From Bactrocera neohumeralis (taxonomy: Eukaryota > Arthropoda > Insecta > Diptera > Tephritidae): 64,000 nt of DNA. Position 1 is the first letter of the stretch. Every line of letters starts with the position of its first letter. The translations under genes and the position numbers were made by a program. Under the pieces are notes generated by a model. The model was given only the letters and a program-made list of their open reading frames with translations, searched no databases and was not told the DNA's origin. Of this stretch, positions 46,690 through 57,910 are shown one piece after another. The stretch is taken from the NCBI RefSeq assembly GCF_024586455.1, contig NC_065919.1, forward strand, positions 14,672,368 to 14,736,367. The letters run 5' to 3'.

Positions 46690-47135
46690 ATTTATCAACG
46701 TCTTTTCGTTTTTTTAAGCGATCGTATTTTTTACATTTCTTTAAGCTCTTTTTGAGCGATATATTGTCAGAACAAACCTTTTTTACGACCAGGTGACATA
46801 ATTGCTTGGGAGAAAATTCTATCTGAAGGTATGTTATATATTTTTTCAGTTCACGTACGGCATCGATGTTTTCCACACGGCTGTTTTTGGACAACGGAAC
46901 TTCTTTAGCGTCATAAACATGTACCAGTTTTCACAGTGCTGTAGGATGGTCCTTCATAGCCATACAAAGATTTTAGTTCATCGATGCACTCTTGTCGTGA
47001 TAATCCACGTCGAAAGTTGTGAAAAATGATCGCACGAAAATGTTCACAATATCAAACTTTCCAATGGAAATGTCAGATTGCACCTGGCAACACTTAGTGT
47101 TGCCCTAGGCCAGAATATATACAGCAGCCCTCGTA
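46690..47135 (-). pseudogene. Truncated mariner, same family as 20958-21736
   Basis: Minus-strand copy with an intact 5' end: TACGAGGGCTGCTGTATATA at 47135, then TTCTGGCCTAGGGCAACACT and GTGCAATCTGACATTTCC, shared base for base over long stretches with the 21.7-kb element. Coding words: EHFRAIIFHNFRRGLSRQEC, IDELKSLYGYEGPSYSTVKT, then a compressed part with VRELKKYITYLQIEFSPKQL and CHLVVKKVCSDNISLKKSLK. It ends near KKCKKYDRLKKRKDVDK at 46690. The catalytic domain and 3' terminal repeat are missing. Confidence 0.88.
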
Positions 47136-48079
47136 ATAGTATGCGCCGCGTTTATTTGTTTGCCTACAAAATAACGTTAACGAACAGTATTATAATTTAT
47201 TATTCTCCTACAATGGGCCCACTGTGCACGTGCCGAATCTCGCTTACTTGCGGTTAACCAATATGGCGACACTGGCATTACATATGGTGCGTATATCCGG
47301 CACAGCGAGCACAAAAGGCCATAAACTTGGGCAACTACTGTTACACGAAATATACGATAGTATTTCCATAAATTACATACACACACCCACATATTTAAAT
47401 GCACTTACACAAAGACAAACGTTATTAATGTGTGTTTTACTTGGCTGCCATGTGACGCTGCTTACTCCCAAGTTGCACGCAAAGCTACTATTCAAAACAA
47501 AATCAAGTTATGAACAACAACAACCATAAAAACCAAAATAAAATGTGAGAAAGATGGCAAAAATTGTACAGTTTCAAATTTCGAGGTTACAGCTCCACCT
47601 TGGCCCTTAGCTGTAAGCACACGACGCTTGAGGGTCGCTACCAGTGCAGCTGCGGTCGTAGCCATTGTTAATTGTTGTTGTTGTTGTTATGTGCCGTTAC
47701 AAGGCCGATATGCAACACGAAGCGAGCCGCTGCTTGCCGGATGCAATACATCTTGGGAGTTGCCATTGTTACTGTAATGATATTACTGGCAAAAGCCCAG
47801 ACGGCACAAGTTTTGCCGGCTGCTCGGTATACAGTATATTGTTTAAAGTTATTTTTAATAACTGTAATGATATATGGATATGCATATAAACTTAATTAAG
47901 ATACTTAAATGCATAAGATTTCAAGAGGGTGGAATATTTTCATATAATCAGCTGCTTTAAAAAATAGTGGAATATTGCCTAGAAGTATATCTCTGCCTTA
48001 CTTGTAACTTTGGAAATGCCAAGAGTAAATTTCACACAAGAAATGCCCTGAAAAACGCTGGTACCGTTTTCAACTATTC
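47136..48079. other. Unassigned interval, GC-richer, with candidate coding pieces
   Basis: The stretch 47560-47860 is GC-richer and codon-like in several frames. On the minus strand an ATG at 47665 preceded by AACA opens MATTAAALVATLKRRVLTAK and GQGGAVTSKFETV before low-complexity sequence. On the plus strand the same bases read CKHTTLEGRYQCSCGR. They cannot both be coding and neither has clear splice sites. Confidence 0.4.
47741..47826 (+). other. Candidate first exon with signal-peptide-like product
   Basis: From an ATG at 47741 the frame reads MQYILGVAIVTVMILLAKAQ then TAQVLPAAR, up to a GT at 47827 that could be a splice donor (CTCG|GTATAC). A hydrophobic stretch followed by AKAQTA looks like a signal peptide with a cleavage site. 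There is no downstream exon, promoter or family match to support it, so this is a lead only. Confidence 0.15.
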
Positions 48080-49094
48080 CAATAGTAAACCTCTTCTTCT
48101 TCTTTACTGGCGTAGACACCGCTTACGCGGTTATAGCCGAGTTTACAACGGCGCGTCCGTCGTTTTTTCTTTTCACCATTCCGCCAATTCAAGATGCCCA
48201 GTGCAGCCAGGCCCTTCTCCACCTGATCTCTCCAACGGAGTGGAGATCTTCCTCTTTCTCTGCTTCCGCCGGCGGGTACTGTGTCGAATCCTTTCAGAGT
48301 TGAAGGGTTTTTATCCATACGGGCGACATGACCTAGCCAGTGTAGCCGCTGTCCTTTAACTCGCTGAACTACTTGTACGTCAGTCTCGTCGTATATCTCG
48401 TACAGCTCGTTGTTCCATCGAATGCGAATTTCGCTGTTGGCAATGCGAAAAGGACCATAAATCTTTCGCAGAACCTTTCTCTCGAAAACTCGCATCGCCG
48501 ACTCATCAGATGTTGTCAAGTCTCTGTACCATATAGTAGGACGCTGATAATGAACGACTTATAGAATTTGGTCTTTGCCCGAAGCAGCACCTAGTGGCAA
48601 GAGTTATTCTGTGCTGGATTTCGAGGCTGGCATTGCTGTTGCTGTTAATACTGGTTCCAAGATAGACGAAATTATCTACGACTTCGAAGTTATGTCTGTC
48701 AACTGTGACGTGGGAGCCATGTCGCGAGTTTGACGACTGTTTGTTTGATGGCAGGATATATTTCGTCTTGCCCTCGTTCACTACCAGACTCATTTGCTTC
48801 GCTTCCTTATCCATTCTGGAAAAAGCAGAACTAACAGCGCGGATGTTGAGGTCAATGATATCAATATCATCAGCGTACGCGAGCAGCTGTACATCCTTAT
48901 AGAAGAAGATACCTTCTCTATTTATTTCAGCAGCTCGAATTATTCTCTTCAATAATAGATTGAAGAAGTCGCACGAAAGAGAGTCGCCTTGTCTGAAACC
49001 TCGTTTGGTATCAAACGGCTCGGAGAGGTCCTTCCCGATCCTAACGGAGCTTTTGGTATTGCTCAACGTCAGTTTACACAGCCGTATTAGTTTT
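48080..49094 (-). pseudogene. RTE-like reverse transcriptase, 5'-truncated, with 3' tail
   Basis: Minus-strand words: TLSNTKSSVRIGKDLSEPFD, TKRGFRQGDSLSCDFFNLLL, KDVQLLAYADDIDIIDLNIR with YADD intact near 48870, RMDKEAKQMSLVVNEGKTKY, SRHGSHVTVDRHNFEVVDNF and VYLGTSINSNSNASLEIQHR. After a frameshift near 48540 follow ESAMRVFERKVLRKIYGPFR, RWNNELYEIYDETDVQVVQR, QRLHWLGHVARMDKNPSTLK, PAGGSRERGRSPLRWRDQVE and KGLAALGILNWRNGEKKK. The 3' end at about 48085 is a GAAGAAGAAGAGG-type short repeat, typical of RTE-like tails. It is one of the least damaged copies of the C-terminal half. Confidence 0.92.
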
Positions 49095-49280
49095 GATTGA
49101 AGTTTCTTATGAATATCTCAAAAACTGGGGAACTACTTCGTGTATGTAGAGCCAGACGGACGGAGGACATGACTAAATCGACTCGCCACGCTGATCATCT
49201 TTATATATCTAGGTCTTTAACTTTCCTACTTTCCCCTCGAATCGTTCCAAACTTCGTGGCAAACTTAGTTCAAGCTATAG
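49095..49280 (+). repeat. Tail of the 154-bp module family
   Basis: AATATCTCAAAAACTGGGGA, CCAGACGGACGGAGGACATG, ACTAAATCGACTCGCCACGC and TGATCATCTTTATATATC, then AACTTCGTGGCAAACTTAG, match the tails of copies 2, 5 and 6. No monomers remain; the left side is cut off at the RTE-like fragment. Confidence 0.8.
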
Positions 49281-49764
49281 AAGAAGAAGTTGACTAGTCT
49301 AAACATAATAAAGTTTGCGTAAAATTCAGCAATTATTGAAAAACAATTTAACATTCAAAGCAATACTAATCAAGCCCGCCCGATGAAATGCAAATATGTA
49401 AGTGGCAACACTTGTGACAGCTGACAAGCGTACCTTCTTCTTTATACGGCCTTATGGCGCTCTTTCTTTGTTATAGAACTGTCATGTACTTACATTTGTG
49501 CATATGTGTATTTCAATGATACTCTCTCTTCCTTCATTCTTTGAGGTTTCAAGGTATTTACGTTTCAATTTTATTGCTTTTGTGGTTTGTCTTCTATTCT
49601 GCAATTCAATTACTTCTTTGGAGATGCTACTTCTAGTAAGAAGACATTAAAATGTACCGTTATATATGCCTTTTAACTTGAATATGCTATAGCCTGCGTA
49701 GCGTTGCCACAATATTTGCTTGTACAGATATATGAACATATATACAATATAGATGTGTGTTCAT

Positions 49765-49851
49765 TAGGGTGATACAAAATTATTAAAAAACTAGTAAATT
49801 TTGAAATATAAACAAAAAAAATTACACTTTAGATAATTTAGTATCACCCTA
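49765..49851. mobile_element. 87-bp hairpin with 19-bp TAGGGTG terminal repeats
   Basis: The left end TAGGGTGATACAAAATTAT and the right end, reverse-complemented, TAGGGTGATACTAAATTAT differ at one position. TAGGGTG is the terminal word of the 10.6-kb foldback element too. The flanking eight bases differ on the two sides, so a target duplication is not evident. A third end of this type (CCACCCTA) lies at about 50215-50222. Confidence 0.6.
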
Positions 49852-50559
49852 ATGTACAAACATCTATGTGTCATATATGTTATTTTCAATGTTAAAGTTT
49901 TTCTTTAAATTCTATTAAGAAAATAAAATTTAAAAAATCGATTTTTCAAAAATTCTAACTGACTAAGGGGTTATATACCTTAAAATGAACTATTTATTAT
50001 TTCGTCTTATATTTAAATTTCAAACCTTAAAAATACAACAACTCACATATCAACTCAGTTTTCATATATAGTATTCGGGGTTATGGTTTACCGCAACTTT
50101 CATGCAACACACCCCACTCCTCTTCAAGCGTAAACAAAACTTTCATATGAAATAGTATTCAACTATTCGATTTTAGGAAATTCGTGACAAATATTTGTTT
50201 CGCGCATTTCTATACCACCCTAATGTAATTTCAGTTTTCAATTTTTCTACGCTTTTCTCATATTTTATTGTTGTTCTTTTAGCACACGTTTCACTTTGTC
50301 ACTTACTATTGTTGAAGTATTATAAATAGCTTTCTTCTGGCCTGACAATGCGTTATCAGTTTCATGAATTTATTATGGCTCTGTTTACATTTGTGTATAT
50401 AGACTTGCCTGCGTAAAGACATCAACGTAGATTGTTGTAAGACCACAACAAAATGGCACATCCATATGACTATAGTCATATCTTTACATTATAAATGCCA
50501 GTTTGCATTAGAATTGTGGTTTTACCACTCGCATACTCACACACACATATACATAAATA
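49852..50559. other. AT-rich interval containing an isolated hairpin-element end
   Basis: No gene recognised. The reverse complement of 50195-50222 starts TAGGGTGGTATAGAAATGCG, a terminal-repeat-like sequence that may pair with the end at 49765 to delimit a 458-bp element. Confidence 0.5.
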
Positions 50560-51855
50560 ACGAAATTGTGACAAAAAAGCAACCGGAAATTAAATTTAAT
50601 TAAAATTTCCAAGTAAATATTATTTCAAAAATATATATTTTACTAAGTTGGTACGACTTTACTTAATTACTATGCCAAATATGAGCGCGATCTGTCCAGC
50701 AGTTTGCTTACAGCAGCTGCTCAAGTCGGTACACCTCGGTGGTGCGTTGCGACTTTGCAATGGATAAAATATCGCACAAAGAATTTGTCTCAAATTTTTT
50801 ATTCCAACCAAATGTCATGTGCAGAATCATTGCGAATGTTGGAAAAGGCTTACGGTAATTCAGTTTTATCGAATACATAAGGCTACGAGTGGTACAAAGC
50901 CTTCAAAGACGGTCGAGATCTCCACCATTTTAGACATACCTCGTTCTGGACGATCTTCGACTTCTTCAACTGATGAAAATCTAAAAAGTTGAAGAATATG
51001 CTACTTGAAAATCGTCAGACAAGTGTTAGAGATATGACAAAAGAGCTTAAAATCTCTCGCGTGTCCGTTCGAATGTTTTCGGCAAATATTTTGGATATGA
51101 AACACGTTCTTGCTTAACTTGTCTCGATAAAGCTGAAATTTTTTGAAAAACCGTACCGTAAACAGGTCTCTTTGGACATGCTTGATCATTCGAATTCGGA
51201 TTCCACAGTTATGGAGAGCATTATAACTGTCGATGAGACATGGGTTTATGAGTTTGATAAGGAAACATGTCAAAAATCATAGGAATGGAGGAAAAAACGA
51301 GCCAAAACCAAAAAAAATCGCCAAAGCTGCTCAATAATCAAGATGATCTCATCATTTTTTTTTCGATATTCGTGGTTTGGTGCATGATAAATTTGTTCGG
51401 GAGGTACAGACGGCGTTTGCGTGAGAACATTCGTCGAAAACGGCCAGAATTGTAGAAAAATACTTGAATTGTACACGATGATAAGGCACCATCGCATCGA
51501 GCCACAATTGTGACCAAATTTAAAGCCCAAAAAACGCAATGAAAACCATCGATCAACCACCGTAATCACCAGATTCGGCTCCGTGTGACTTTTTCTTGTT
51601 CTCCAAACTGAAATTGCTGTCTCGTGGAACCCGTTTGCAGTCGATCGATAGATAAAACAAAACTCTCGCTGAAGAACCTGAAGGTAATCCCAAAAAGTTC
51701 TTATGAAATGTGTTTCGTGGACTAGAAAAATCGTTGGCATAAGTCTATTACCTTTGGTGGGGATTACTTTGAAGGCGACAAAATAACTTTTGATGAATAA
51801 TTAAATATTTTACGTTTTTTTTACAATTTCCGTGTACTTTTTTGTCACAATTTAT
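50560..51855 (+). mobile_element. Nearly full-length dead mariner with both terminal repeats
   Basis: The 5' end AAATTGTGACAAAAAAGCAA (50563) and, reverse-complemented, the 3' end AAATTGTGACAAAAAAGTAC (ending 51853) form a terminal repeat of about 28 bp with few mismatches; both sides have TA close to the end. The length, about 1.29 kb, is normal for mariner. The coding region starts at an ATG near 50761 and has many stops. Recognisable parts: VVQSLQRRSR-type and FKDGR linker, ENRQTSVRDMTKELKISRVS, LSIKLKFFEKPYRKQV-type, then VDETWVYEFDKETCQKS with the first catalytic Asp (about 51233). The second lies in HDDKAPSHRA (about 51475) and the third in SPDSAPCDFFLF (about 51565-51600). All three aspartates survive, in different frames. 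The C-terminus CITFGGDYFEGDKITFDE lies near 51745-51800. The family also includes 19696-20455. Confidence 0.92.
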
Positions 51856-53034
51856 TATATGTTCACACACATATATTATAAGTTCACACACACATATATA
51901 TAATACACACACATCCTTACAAATACGTTGCATGGAGCCGGAGTCAGGCGCGTGAATTGGGTTTATCGCACAAGACAAGGTTGACAGGCGTTGTCACTTT
52001 ACAGTCAGCTGCGTGTCGAGTAGGGTTTCCTTTAAAGAATATGCACTCGTGTTAGAGGGCTTAGCGGAAAGGGCTAATACGAGATATTTACTGTATTTGC
52101 TTTGTGTAATTGAACCATTTATTTATATGCTTGCTGGAAATAATATTGTATTTCTGTAGAGACTGATCTCTTTATTGTTGTACGACTGTTTCTCGGGTAT
52201 ACGACTTCTACTTTCTTATATCCCCATCTATTTAGGAACCAAATTGATAATTAATAAATATTTGTCCTCTGTAAATTTTTACATCTCCACTTGTATTTGA
52301 GCCCTGCTCTCTTGTCGTAAAATGATCATGTGAAAGCATGAGTAAAGTTTATGTCAATGGAAATGTTTAAAGAGCTAAAAAATTTAAATTTGGTTCTACC
52401 TTCAAATAAATAACTCTTTAGACTTACCAAATAGCAGGAAACTTCACTTTAATTACTGTTTCTAAAGAGATGTTTCATCGATGGTGTCCGGTAAGCACTA
52501 AGCCGTTGCAGTAAATGCATAGAAAACCCCTTGTGTTGCTAAAAAGAGAAAAGTTTAAAAAGGAAAAATTAATTTAATTTGAAAATTAGAATAAAAATAT
52601 CCTATTCAATAACCCTATCAATCAGTTCCACAATCAAGTACTTGAGAGGGATTATAATGAATTTTCTCTAACTAATTTCCTCGATAAAAAAATATTGATG
52701 AATCACAAATTAATTGTCGGAGATTTAAAAAAAAGATGCAAGAGATACATTTTTTTCAAATGTCATTTTAAAAATGTTTGGATAACACTCCCTAAATGTG
52801 AACACTCAATTATTTAAACATTTAAAATATTGGAATTTCTTTTTACTATACTTTCCACCGCTCTTACTCTCGCTCTCTCCATCAGTTCTTCCGTTATGGG
52901 GCAACAAATGATTGGTAATTAGATTATGTCACAAGCAGCACTTCAACGCTGCTTGGCTGGTAATATAGGGTGGTACAGTTGGATGCGCGTTTCAGAGAAG
53001 AATAACGTATTTTTTTTGTTTTAAGTAGGGGGAA
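51856..53034. other. Unassigned interval
   Basis: No gene recognised. CACACATATA words follow the mariner end at 51865-51910. The rest is AT-rich without repeats or frames of note. Confidence 0.5.
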
Positions 53035-53890
53035 GCATCAAAAGCCGGTGTGTGGAACCTTAAACCTTACTTACTCCCCACTCCAGACTCTCGCACGGCA
53101 CCAACTGATTAAGTATTACTTCATGGGAGTGATAAGACATTTATGTCTCCTCTATGGCACGGACTAACGGATGCCTACTCTGCTTCAAAAAAATACTTGA
53201 TCAGAGTCTTCAAAGCATTTTGCAGACGTCGGACAATTCGGACTAATGTCGTGCTCGAATCTGTAGAGGTAACTTCTAAAGCATCCATGTCCACTTTGTA
53301 TTTGGGTTATGTGGAAATCCCAATATCATCACTTGATATTGTTCGGAAAGCACTGATAACTCTCAGTGCCGACAGCCTGTGTCTCCCTGTGCTTATTTGT
53401 CTTTAGCGGGGCCAAACTCTCTTTAAAACCTAGCGCCTGAATCCACACCGATCTCATAACCTTTGCGAGTAAAACACGCCGGCTGGAACGCACGCACCCT
53501 TTATTGTCATCCTTCTTGGCGTTCAGAATTTTATTCGTTTTTCCTGCAGTGTTTTCTAGGTGAATAGGTCCTGTGAATGAATCTCGCACTCCCCTATGGT
53601 GAGAGATATACTTTCCTTTACTTTTCTAGTACTAATGAGCAAGACTTTTGTGTTTTGTTTAACCAGTTTTAAACTCTTTGAAGAGAACCATTGGCGCAGA
53701 CCGTGGATGCACTCATTGCCTTTGCTCTGGAGGTGTTCTAAGTTTGTTTCTGTTTAGCCACTGCTACCACAATAAGGCCGTCTGCGTATGCAATTAATTT
53801 AACGGCTTTGGGTTGGTGTCTCCTTAGCTCTCCCTTATACATTAGGTTCCATAGAAGGGAGCCTAGTACCAAGCCTTACAGTACTCCACT
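53035..53890 (-). pseudogene. R1-like non-LTR reverse transcriptase fragment
   Basis: Minus-strand words: GLVLGSLLWNLMYKGELRRH (about 53875-53815), then VKLIAYADGLIVV, where the catalytic YADD reads YADG (53780-53810), so the second Asp is lost. Further on in shifted frames come TKHKSLAH, SFTGPIHLENTAGKTNKILN, NKGCVRSSRRVLLAKVMRSV and LAPLKTNKHRETQAVGTESY. The 'GSVLGPLLWN', 'LLSKVIRSI' and 'RKxASVHR' layout is that of R1-clade insect retrotransposons, as known for the family. The endonuclease and fingers are missing. Confidence 0.8.
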
Positions 53891-55814
53891 TGAAATAAGA
53901 AGAATAATAATATATAATGGTTTAAACGTATCTAAAAGGTATGCTATATTTGATGTCAGGGCTTGAATTCGTTGAATTGAAAATTGCTGGTCTACGCTTT
54001 CCTCAAAATCCTCAAAAAAATGTTGGAGTAGCAATAACAAACTTTTTCCGCAGATATTGCGCCAAAAATTGAGGAGCGGCGAATCGAAAACAATAGCTGG
54101 TATAAATGGTATAAACTGGTATAAAAAATAGAAACAGAATAGCGTGCTGTAAAATCACTTCGAATAGATACTCACTAACTTTTTTGTGGAGAGTTTTATC
54201 AGGTATTTTATTTTTTTATTTTAGGAAGATGATTTTATTTAAATAAAGCTGCAATGTAAAACTGTAAAAAATTGCATTTGAACCAACCGCTACGCATCGA
54301 TATATTTACATACATGTATGCTTCCAACTATGCATGCCAGTCGCCTGAGATCAGCACTGGCTAAATGTCCACTAAACGGCATTTTAATTTCCGTTTGCTT
54401 TCGACCGCAACAAGGGAGCTGGAAAATTAGCCATATCAGGGATCAGCGCATTTTTGTTATGCACAAGCGAGAGCAGGCGGTAGTGATGTTATTACTTGAA
54501 TATACCAGCTGTCTAACTAATTGACCAACACACACACAGACACATACATACATATATGTACACAGGAAGTCGCTTAAGCTGGCTGACGCGACGGGATCCG
54601 CGTCATTGATGATGACTAGTTGTTTCAGGCATGCAATTTGAAACTTGCCACATGTCAGCGACACACAGGAGTAACGATGTTTTGTCGCCCTACTATAGGG
54701 ACGCAGCGCGCGTATAATTCCATTGAGGCGCTCGGCACAATGATGGAGCAGGGATAAAGCACAGCTGCAGCAAGGCAAAACGTGGCGTTGTCGGGCTAAG
54801 TTGTTGCTCGTGTGTTGCATGCAGCGTTGGAGTTGGCTGAAATGCGGAAAATTAACACGCTTAACTGCGCTTAGGCGCAATGACTGACAACCGCTCGGCG
54901 ATAAAGAGGCAAATTACCAATGTTTACCGCAGGCCACAGACCAGCCGCAATGCGGCCCAAACTACTACGTTATGGGCGGGCGCATTAGGGTGCGCAAATG
55001 CACTTAAATGTATGTGTGTGTGCGTGTGCTTATTTATGAGCTGTTGGTTGAGTACTAAATTGCAGTGCGCGTGAGTGGTTGTAAAGTGTTTTGTACCAAA
55101 TCGCATAAACATTACATATATTTATATATACATATGTATGAATGTGTGTGCTTGTGTATGTGTGTGTATATATTTGACTATGATTGGTGCCTGCGAAAAC
55201 TTTGCAGTTAGTTTTATCTAGGCGATTGTTTGGCGCGCATTCTGCTCGCTGGTCGCTCAACCATGTCAGCCGATTGTAAATTCCACTCACACACTCAAAA
55301 CTATGTTTGCGTATGTGGGTTTGTGTGTGAATGCACTTTGGAGCGACTCTGCTAGGAGTAACCGTGAAGTCTGCTCTGCGCTTCGATGTCTGTTAAATGC
55401 TGGTTGCCTAGCGGATTTTATAATTGGTCCTGACACGCACCGATTTCATTGCTTTCCTTCGCGTTGCATAATCGTCGGAGCGCAGAATATGAGCTAACGA
55501 TGTGTTAGTTTCCAGTTTTGCCGACGTCAATTGTTGGTTTTTCTGTTTTTGTTGCAGCAGCGACGTGGTGAAATTAGTTTTAGTGTCACATTCCAATGTT
55601 TGCAGTGGTATTTATGGGTAGATGCACCGCCGTTAGAAGGGTTTGCAGCATGAAGAGTGAGCTTAGCGAGACGACTAACTTTTGTTTTCATTAGAGTTAG
55701 CAGAAAGGCTGGTTGACGTAATAATGAGCAAATTTCATGGACTGACAAGTCAAATGAAAAGTCCCCGATCTGACACATAGTTCGTGCTACTAAAATTAAA
55801 TCCATAAGATTTTT
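53891..55814. other. Unassigned interval, GC-richer in part
   Basis: From about 54310 to 55640 the G+C content is higher and many short open frames occur on both strands (up to 145 codons at 54443-54880 -). None shows a family motif. TG/CA-rich tracts (54525-54545, 55010-55030, 55145-55170) contribute. It could hide untranslated or regulatory host sequence. Confidence 0.4.
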
Positions 55815-57345
55815 CTTCTTCTTCTTAATTGGCGTAGACACCGCTTACGCGATTATAGCCGAGTTAACAACAGCGCGCCAGTCGTTTCTTCTTTTCGCTA
55901 CGTGGCGCCAATTGGATATTCCAAGTGAAGCCAGGTCCTTCTCCACTTGGTCCTTCCAGCGGAGTGGAGGTCTTCCTCTTCCTCTGCTTCCCCGGCGGGT
56001 ACTGCGTCGAATACTTTCAGAGCTGGAGTGTTTTCGTCCATCATGATCTAGCCAGCGTAGCCGATGTCTTTTAATTCGCTGAACTATGTCGATCTCGTCG
56101 TATATCTCGTACAGCTCATCGTTCCATCGAATGCGGTATTCGCCGTGGCTAACGCGCAAAGGACCATAAATCTTTCGCAGAACTTTTCTCTCGAAAACTC
56201 GCAACGTCGACTCATCCGTTGTTGACATCGTTCAAGACTCTGCACCATATAGCAGGACGGGAATTATGAGTGACTTATAGAGTTTGGTTTTTGTTTGTCG
56301 AGAGAGGACTTTGCTTCTCAATTGCCTACTCAGTCCGAAGTAACACCTGTTGGCAAGACATATTCTGCGTTGGATTTCTAGGCTGACATTGTTGGTGGTG
56401 TTTACGCTGGTTCCAAGATAGACGAAATTATCTACAACTTCAAAGTTATGACTGTCAACAGTGACGTGAGTGCCAAGTCGCGAGTGCGACGACTGTTTGT
56501 TTGATGACATGAGATATTTAGTCTTGCCCTCGTTCACTACCAGACCCATTTTCTTCGCTTCCTTATCCAGTCTGGAGAAGCCAGATCTAGCGGCGCGGGT
56601 TTTAAGCCAATGATATCAATGTTTTTGTGCATGCGCCAGCAGCTGTACACTCTTATAGAAGATGGTACCTTCTCTGTTTAGTTCTGCAGCTCGTACTATT
56701 TTCTCCAGAAGCAGGTTGGAGAAGTCGCACGATAGGGAGTCGCCTTGTCTGAAACCTCGTTTGGTATCGAACGGCTCGGAGAGGTCCTTCCCGATCCTGA
56801 CGGAGCTTTTGGTGTTGCTCAACGTCAGTTTACACAGCCGTATTAGTTTTGCGGGGATACCAAATTCAGACATCGCGGCATAAAGGCAGCTCCTTTTCGT
56901 GCTGTCGAAAGCAGCTTTGAAATCGACGAAGAGGTGGTGTGTGTCGATTCTCCTTTCACGGGTCTTTTCCAAGATTTGGCGCATGGTGAATATCTGGTCG
57001 GTTGTTGATTTGCCAGGTCTAAAGCCACACTGATAAGGTCCAATCAGTTTGTTGACGGTGGGCTTTAATCTTTCACACAATATGCTCGATAGAACCTTAT
57101 ATGCGATGTTGAGGAGGTTAATCCCACGGTAGTTGGCGCAGATTGTGGGGTCTCCTTTTTTATGGATTGGGCATAGCACACTTAAATTCCAATCGTTAGG
57201 CATGCTTTCGTCCAACCATATTTTACAAAGAAGCTGATGCATGCACCTTATCAGTTCTTCGCCGCCGTGTTTGAATAGCTCGGCCGGCAATCCGTCGGCC
57301 CCTGACGCTTTGTTGTTCTTCAGGCGGGCAATTGCTATTTTTAGT
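55815..57345 (-). pseudogene. RTE-like retrotransposon, longest RT copy with 3' tail
   Basis: The most complete RT of this family here. Minus-strand words: GADGLPAELFKHGGEELIRC (57305 downward), ICANYRGINLLNIAYKVLSS, NKLIGPYQCGFRPGKSTTDQ, HLFVDFKAAFDSTKRSCLYA with the first catalytic Asp of RT (FVDFKAAFD, about 56950-56920), then SEFGIPAKLIRLCKLTLSNT and TKRGFRQGDSLSCDFSNLLL. The second catalytic site is destroyed: QLLAHAQKH stands where QLLAYADD is usual (near 56630). Further frames give MGLVVNEGKTKYLMSSNKQS, FVYLGTSVNTTNNVSLEIQR and STLRVFERKVLRKIYGPLRV. The end is GRGRPPLRWKDQVEKDLASL and GISNWRHVAKRRNDWRAVVN. The 3' end at about 55815 is a GAAGAAGAAGAA-type tail. The endonuclease is missing. 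Confidence 0.93.
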
Positions 57346-57389
57346 TAGCCCTAATCTTCAAAAGAAGAAATGCAAAAAATATAGTTTAA

Positions 57390-57910
57390 TCAAAACCTTG
57401 GCTTGAGGACGAGTTTGCGGACACTATTGTACGAAAATTAACCAAAGGATTAGTATGCTAAGTTCAGACGCGGTGAAATGAGCTCCGAAAATGGCGAATG
57501 CAGTGGATGACCAAAAGAGTTGTAACCGACGAGAATATCAAAATAGGCTACAAAATAGTTTTGGATGGTCGTAAAGTAAAGTTGTTCAAGATAGCAGGTG
57601 CTCTAGAGATATCGACTGAACGTGTACATCATATCATTCACGCATGTTTGGGTATGAGAAAGCTCTGTGCAAAGTGGGTGCCACGCAACCAACGACGAGT
57701 AAATGATTCGGAGCAGTCTTCGAAAATGTGCAAGTGTAATAAACCCGAATTTTGCAACGATATGTGACAATAGGTGAAACATGGATCCATCATTTTCCTC
57801 CGATGTCCAATCGACAGTCATTCGAATGGACTGACACGATTAACACTCCCCAAAGCGTGGAAAACCGTAACAGTAGGCTGGAAAGATTATGGTGACAGTA
57901 TTTTGGAATG
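57390..57910 (+). pseudogene. Irritans-type mariner transposase, N-terminal two fifths
   Basis: Shifted frames give TLA*GRVCGHYCTKINQRIS-type linker sequence, then QWMTKRVVTDENIKIGYKIV, LDGRKVKLFKIAGALEISTE, RVHHIIHACLGMRKLCAKWV, PRNQRRVNDSEQSSKMCKCN and KPEFCNDM. Next the first catalytic site appears as TIGETWIHHFPPMSNRQSFE near 57765-57825, Asp replaced by Gly (IGETW for MDETW). VTVGWKDYGDSILECRE follows the KVMASVFWD region loosely. The copy ends near 57910, where non-LTR sequence begins in the same orientation. Confidence 0.9.

Noticed and set aside
54443..54880. 145-codon minus-strand frame in GC-richer DNA
   Set aside because: Contains a VCVCVCV stretch from a TG/CA tract and no family motif; left as unassigned.
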